A stretch of 25,317 nucleotides of DNA, taken from Lachnospiraceae bacterium UBA3316 (GTDB lineage Bacteria; Bacillota; Clostridia; Lachnospirales; Lachnospiraceae). The stretch's first letter is position 1. Every line of letters begins with the position of its first letter. The DNA is taken from positions 1 through 25,317 of the forward strand of contig DESK01000061.1 of NCBI GenBank assembly GCA_002361955.1, written 5' to 3'. Below, piece after piece: positions 23,439 to 25,317 of this stretch. A model generated the notes under the pieces. That model ran no database searches, had not been told where the DNA came from, and saw only the letters and a program-made list of their open reading frames with translations. Made by a program: the position numbers and the translations under genes.

Positions 23439-24095
23439 TCATTCCTCTATGTACTCCTCTTCCTTTTCCGCCAGCATGGCTGCCTCTTCTTCCCCCACAT
23501 ACTTGGGGAAGATGCGCTCCAGAAACAACGAACTCAATAAAAGGGTAAGCACCGGCGTAAACAATACCGGCCACCAGTTTTCAATGGTAAACACCGCCAT
23601 CTCCACCGTCAGCATCACGATGACCACCGTAGAGGGCAGATGCCTGAGCATCATAAAGAAGGCAGTCCCAAACAGATCCTTTATTTTAAATGTAAAGCGC
23701 CCCATCAGGGGGAACAGATAACACAGGATTCCCACCGGAACTACAAGGGCCACATAATAAGCCATATACATCACTACGCCCAGGGAGGTGTCGATATGAT
23801 GAGACATTACGTCGTAGCCCCAGGCCAGAAATAAGACTGCCGGGATACACAGCAGTGTCACAGGTATCCCCTGGCGCAGATTTCCCCAAAACTGCCTGAC
23901 AAAGATGCCAAAAGCTCCGTCCTTTTTATGCCGAAAGGTCTTAACAACCGTATAGTACAGCGCCGCTGTCGCCGGCCCCGCCGTCACTACCGGCATGGAG
24001 AACAGCACCCACAAAAGGGAAAGCCCCACAAAATCCACTCCCTTTGACAACATCCGGAAAAAGAGATTGTCAGGATTAAAGATTGATTCTAACAT
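23439..24095 (-). CDS. DUF624 (YesL-like) membrane protein
   Basis: A 218-residue integral membrane protein of the DUF624/YesL family, with about five hydrophobic segments (first near 21-42) and the N-terminal pattern FNPDNLFFRMLSKGVDFVGL followed by PVVTAGPATAALYY, which I recognise as the family hallmark. The biochemical role is not established; family members commonly sit beside CUT1 sugar transporters. The start is ATG 24095 with GGGGGAGG eight bases upstream; a TTG seven codons earlier is less likely. It lies between the RpiR regulator and the binding-protein gene on the same strand, with gaps of about 70 and 80 bases, so it is probably part of one operon. The C-terminus is highly acidic (EKEEEYIEE). 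Confidence 0.85.
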   Translation of the reverse strand: MLESIFNPDNLFFRMLSKGVDFVGLSLLWVLFSMPVVTAGPATAALYYTVVKTFRHKKDGAFGIFVRQFWGNLRQGIPVTLLCIPAVLFLAWGYDVMSHHIDTSLGVVMYMAYYVALVVPVGILCYLFPLMGRFTFKIKDLFGTAFFMMLRHLPSTVVIVMLTVEMAVFTIENWWPVLFTPVLTLLLSSLFLERIFPKYVGEEEAAMLAEKEEEYIEE

Positions 24096-24167
24096 ATGTA
24101 CATCCTCCCCCTGCAAGCCAGGCTTTCCTGCGTCCTGCCCAGAAACATACGGTTCCGACAGGCGGCC

Positions 24168-24980
24168 TCACGATTTCAAAGCCCGCAGGGTATCGTCATA
24201 CACCCCTTTCTTATCGTTCCGTTCGCTGTTTATATAATTGTTATATATCATATCCATGATAACAAGAAGCGGATACTGCGGAGAAATAATATTTCCCCGT
24301 TCCAGATATTCAAGAGACGCCACAAGAACCACCTCGTCGCAGAAATTCGCGTAATTATCCTTAGCGTTTGATGTGAAAATCACCGTCTTTGCCTTGCGCA
24401 TATGCGCTTCTTTCAACAAATACAATACCTCTTCCGTCTCACCGCTGATACTGAAACCGAAAACCATGCTTTTCTCATCCTGAAAGACGGCGCCGATCCT
24501 CATCCTGTCCGTATCGTCTATGGAATCAATGTTGATGCCTATGCGCATGAACCGACTCTCCATCTCGTTGGCTGCCAGGCCGGAACTGCCCTTCCCGCAC
24601 ACGACCACACGTTCCGCGTTGTAGAGATAATCTACGATTCTGGCGATCTGCGCTTCTTTTACAAGACTGTATGTCTTCTGCAGCAGCTCCTGGTATGTAT
24701 TTAGTACCATCTTGATGCTGTTATCAACAAATTCACTTTTGTGGGCAAAACACTTCTCGTACTGATAAATGAACTCCCGGTAGCCCCTGAACCCGCACTT
24801 CTTGGCAAATCTTGAAAGAGACGCCTCTGATACGAAAATTTTCTGGGCTATATTCTGTGCGGAAAAGTCAAGCTTTTCCTGATTGCTCAGAAAAAAATCG
24901 GCTATATTCTTCTCCACATAGGTGAAACTGCTGTATTTTGACTCGATAATCGGAATAATCGACTTCACATAATATTCCAT
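24168..24980 (-). CDS. RpiR-family transcriptional regulator
   Basis: A cytoplasmic DNA-binding regulator of 270 residues. The N-terminal RpiR helix-turn-helix (about 20-75) includes IAQKIFVSEASLSRFAKKCGF; the C-terminal SIS sugar-phosphate-binding domain (about 107-240) contains VVVCGKGSSG and GFSISGETEE. Such proteins usually respond to a phosphorylated sugar, so it probably controls the DUF624-transporter genes that follow. The start is uncertain: ATG 24980 is preferred over a TTG four codons upstream, but neither has a good ribosome site (only TTTGGG). Weak initiation would suit a low-abundance regulator. The actual ligand is unknown. Confidence 0.92.
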   Translation of the reverse strand: MEYYVKSIIPIIESKYSSFTYVEKNIADFFLSNQEKLDFSAQNIAQKIFVSEASLSRFAKKCGFRGYREFIYQYEKCFAHKSEFVDNSIKMVLNTYQELLQKTYSLVKEAQIARIVDYLYNAERVVVCGKGSSGLAANEMESRFMRIGINIDSIDDTDRMRIGAVFQDEKSMVFGFSISGETEEVLYLLKEAHMRKAKTVIFTSNAKDNYANFCDEVVLVASLEYLERGNIISPQYPLLVIMDMIYNNYINSERNDKKGVYDDTLRALKS

Positions 24981-25027
24981 AAAAATACCCAAATGATTGT
25001 TTGACTGTGCTTAATTGATTTCGATTG

Positions 25028-25056
25028 ATTATATCATTTTCTTAATATACTTTCAA
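25028..25056 (-). promoter_or_regulatory. Promoter of the RpiR gene/operon
   Basis: Minus strand -35 TTGAAA (25051-25056), a 17-base spacer, extended -10 TGA-TATAAT (25028-25033). The start region that follows has a short direct repeat (AATCAATC then AATCAATT), a possible autoregulatory site. Upstream, 25057-25200 is A/T-rich with an imperfect direct repeat containing GTAAAAC and no gene. Confidence 0.75.
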
Positions 25057-25202
25057 TATCAATACTGGTCCCTGGTTTTACTTTCAGTTTTTGGTCTGTT
25101 TTACTAGTATTCCCTTCAAAATCGGGGCTTTTTTGGTCAAAATATTCACCTTTATGTATACTCTTTCTGTTTTCAGAATATTTGTGACATTCTTTTGGGC
25201 AC

Positions 25203-25245
25203 AAAAAAAACCGTATTCACCTGAGCAATCTCAGATAAATACGGT
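25203..25245 (-). terminator. Terminator of the tRNA-Leu gene
   Basis: On the minus strand ACCGTATT (25238-25245) pairs with AATACGGT (25210-25217), and inside CTGAG pairs with CTCAG (25221-25225, 25230-25234); T8 follows. It begins four bases past the tRNA 3' end. Confidence 0.9.
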
Positions 25246-25248
25246 TAC

Positions 25249-25317
25249 TGCCGGCGACCGGAATCGAACCGGTACGGGAGATTAGTCCCGCAGGATTTTA
25301 AGTCCTGTGCGTCTGCC
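25249..25317 (-). tRNA. tRNA-Leu (UAA anticodon), 5' end outside window
   Basis: Minus-strand sequence shows the 3' part of the D arm, an anticodon stem CAGGA/TCCTG with loop CTTAAAA (anticodon TAA), a long variable arm (GCGGGA...TCCCG) typical of class II tRNAs, a T arm ACCGGTTCGAATCCGGT and the acceptor end GCCGGCA. CCA is not encoded. About the first 17 nucleotides lie beyond the window. Confidence 0.93.

Noticed and set aside
24981..24992. TTG start four codons upstream for RpiR (and similar TTG starts for the MalF-type permease and DUF624 genes)
   Set aside because: In each case a nearby ATG is as well or better placed relative to a purine-rich site; RpiR remains the least certain.
25249..25317. 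tRNA-Leu as an attachment site of an integrated element
   Set aside because: No integrase, no repeated copy of the tRNA 3' end within the window and no compositional break; neighbouring genes look chromosomal.

Overview
The window looks like chromosome of a gut-type Clostridia, most likely Lachnospiraceae (Clostridium cluster XIVa). The grounds are type III glutamine synthetases, YesM/YesN-type two-component genes, lipoprotein sugar-binding proteins with acidic Thr/Ala/Glu linkers, strong AGGAGG ribosome sites, AT-rich intergenic DNA around mid-GC genes, and a tRNA without an encoded CCA. The genus cannot be named from this sequence. All genes but one are on the minus strand, so the window reads right to left. 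I see no insertion sequence, phage gene, CRISPR array or rRNA.

Layout from right to left: a partial tRNA-Leu(UAA) with its terminator; an RpiR regulator, a DUF624 (YesL-like) membrane protein and a CUT1 sugar ABC transporter (binding protein plus two permeases, no ATPase); a lone plus-strand SDR oxidoreductase; an AGCS sodium/amino-acid symporter; a YegS/BmrU-type lipid kinase; an mglBAC-type CUT2 sugar ABC transporter; a small two-helix membrane protein between two terminators; a cassette of response regulator, histidine kinase and two periplasmic-binding-protein-like genes with overlapping ends; class II fructose-bisphosphate aldolase; and two tandem type III glutamine synthetases.

The central theme is sugar sensing and uptake. 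mglBAC imports a hexose or pentose. The adjacent two-component cassette probably senses the same or a related sugar outside the cell through its own binding proteins. Aldolase, next in line, works in glycolysis. The binding protein in the sensor cassette keeps every galactose/glucose-contacting residue I recall for E. coli MglB, while the transporter's binding protein differs at three of them.

The second theme is leader RNA. Three genes (the upstream glutamine synthetase, the lipid kinase and the AGCS symporter) each have a plausible promoter, then an intrinsic terminator, then the start codon. This arrangement suggests attenuation. The lipid-kinase leader folds on paper into a three-helix element abutting the terminator, and the glutamine synthetase leader contains a short ORF that overlaps the glnN start codon. 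Both binding-protein genes are also followed by GC-rich hairpins without a U-tract, which fits differential mRNA stability within each transporter operon. None of these RNA readings has been tested by folding software or alignment.
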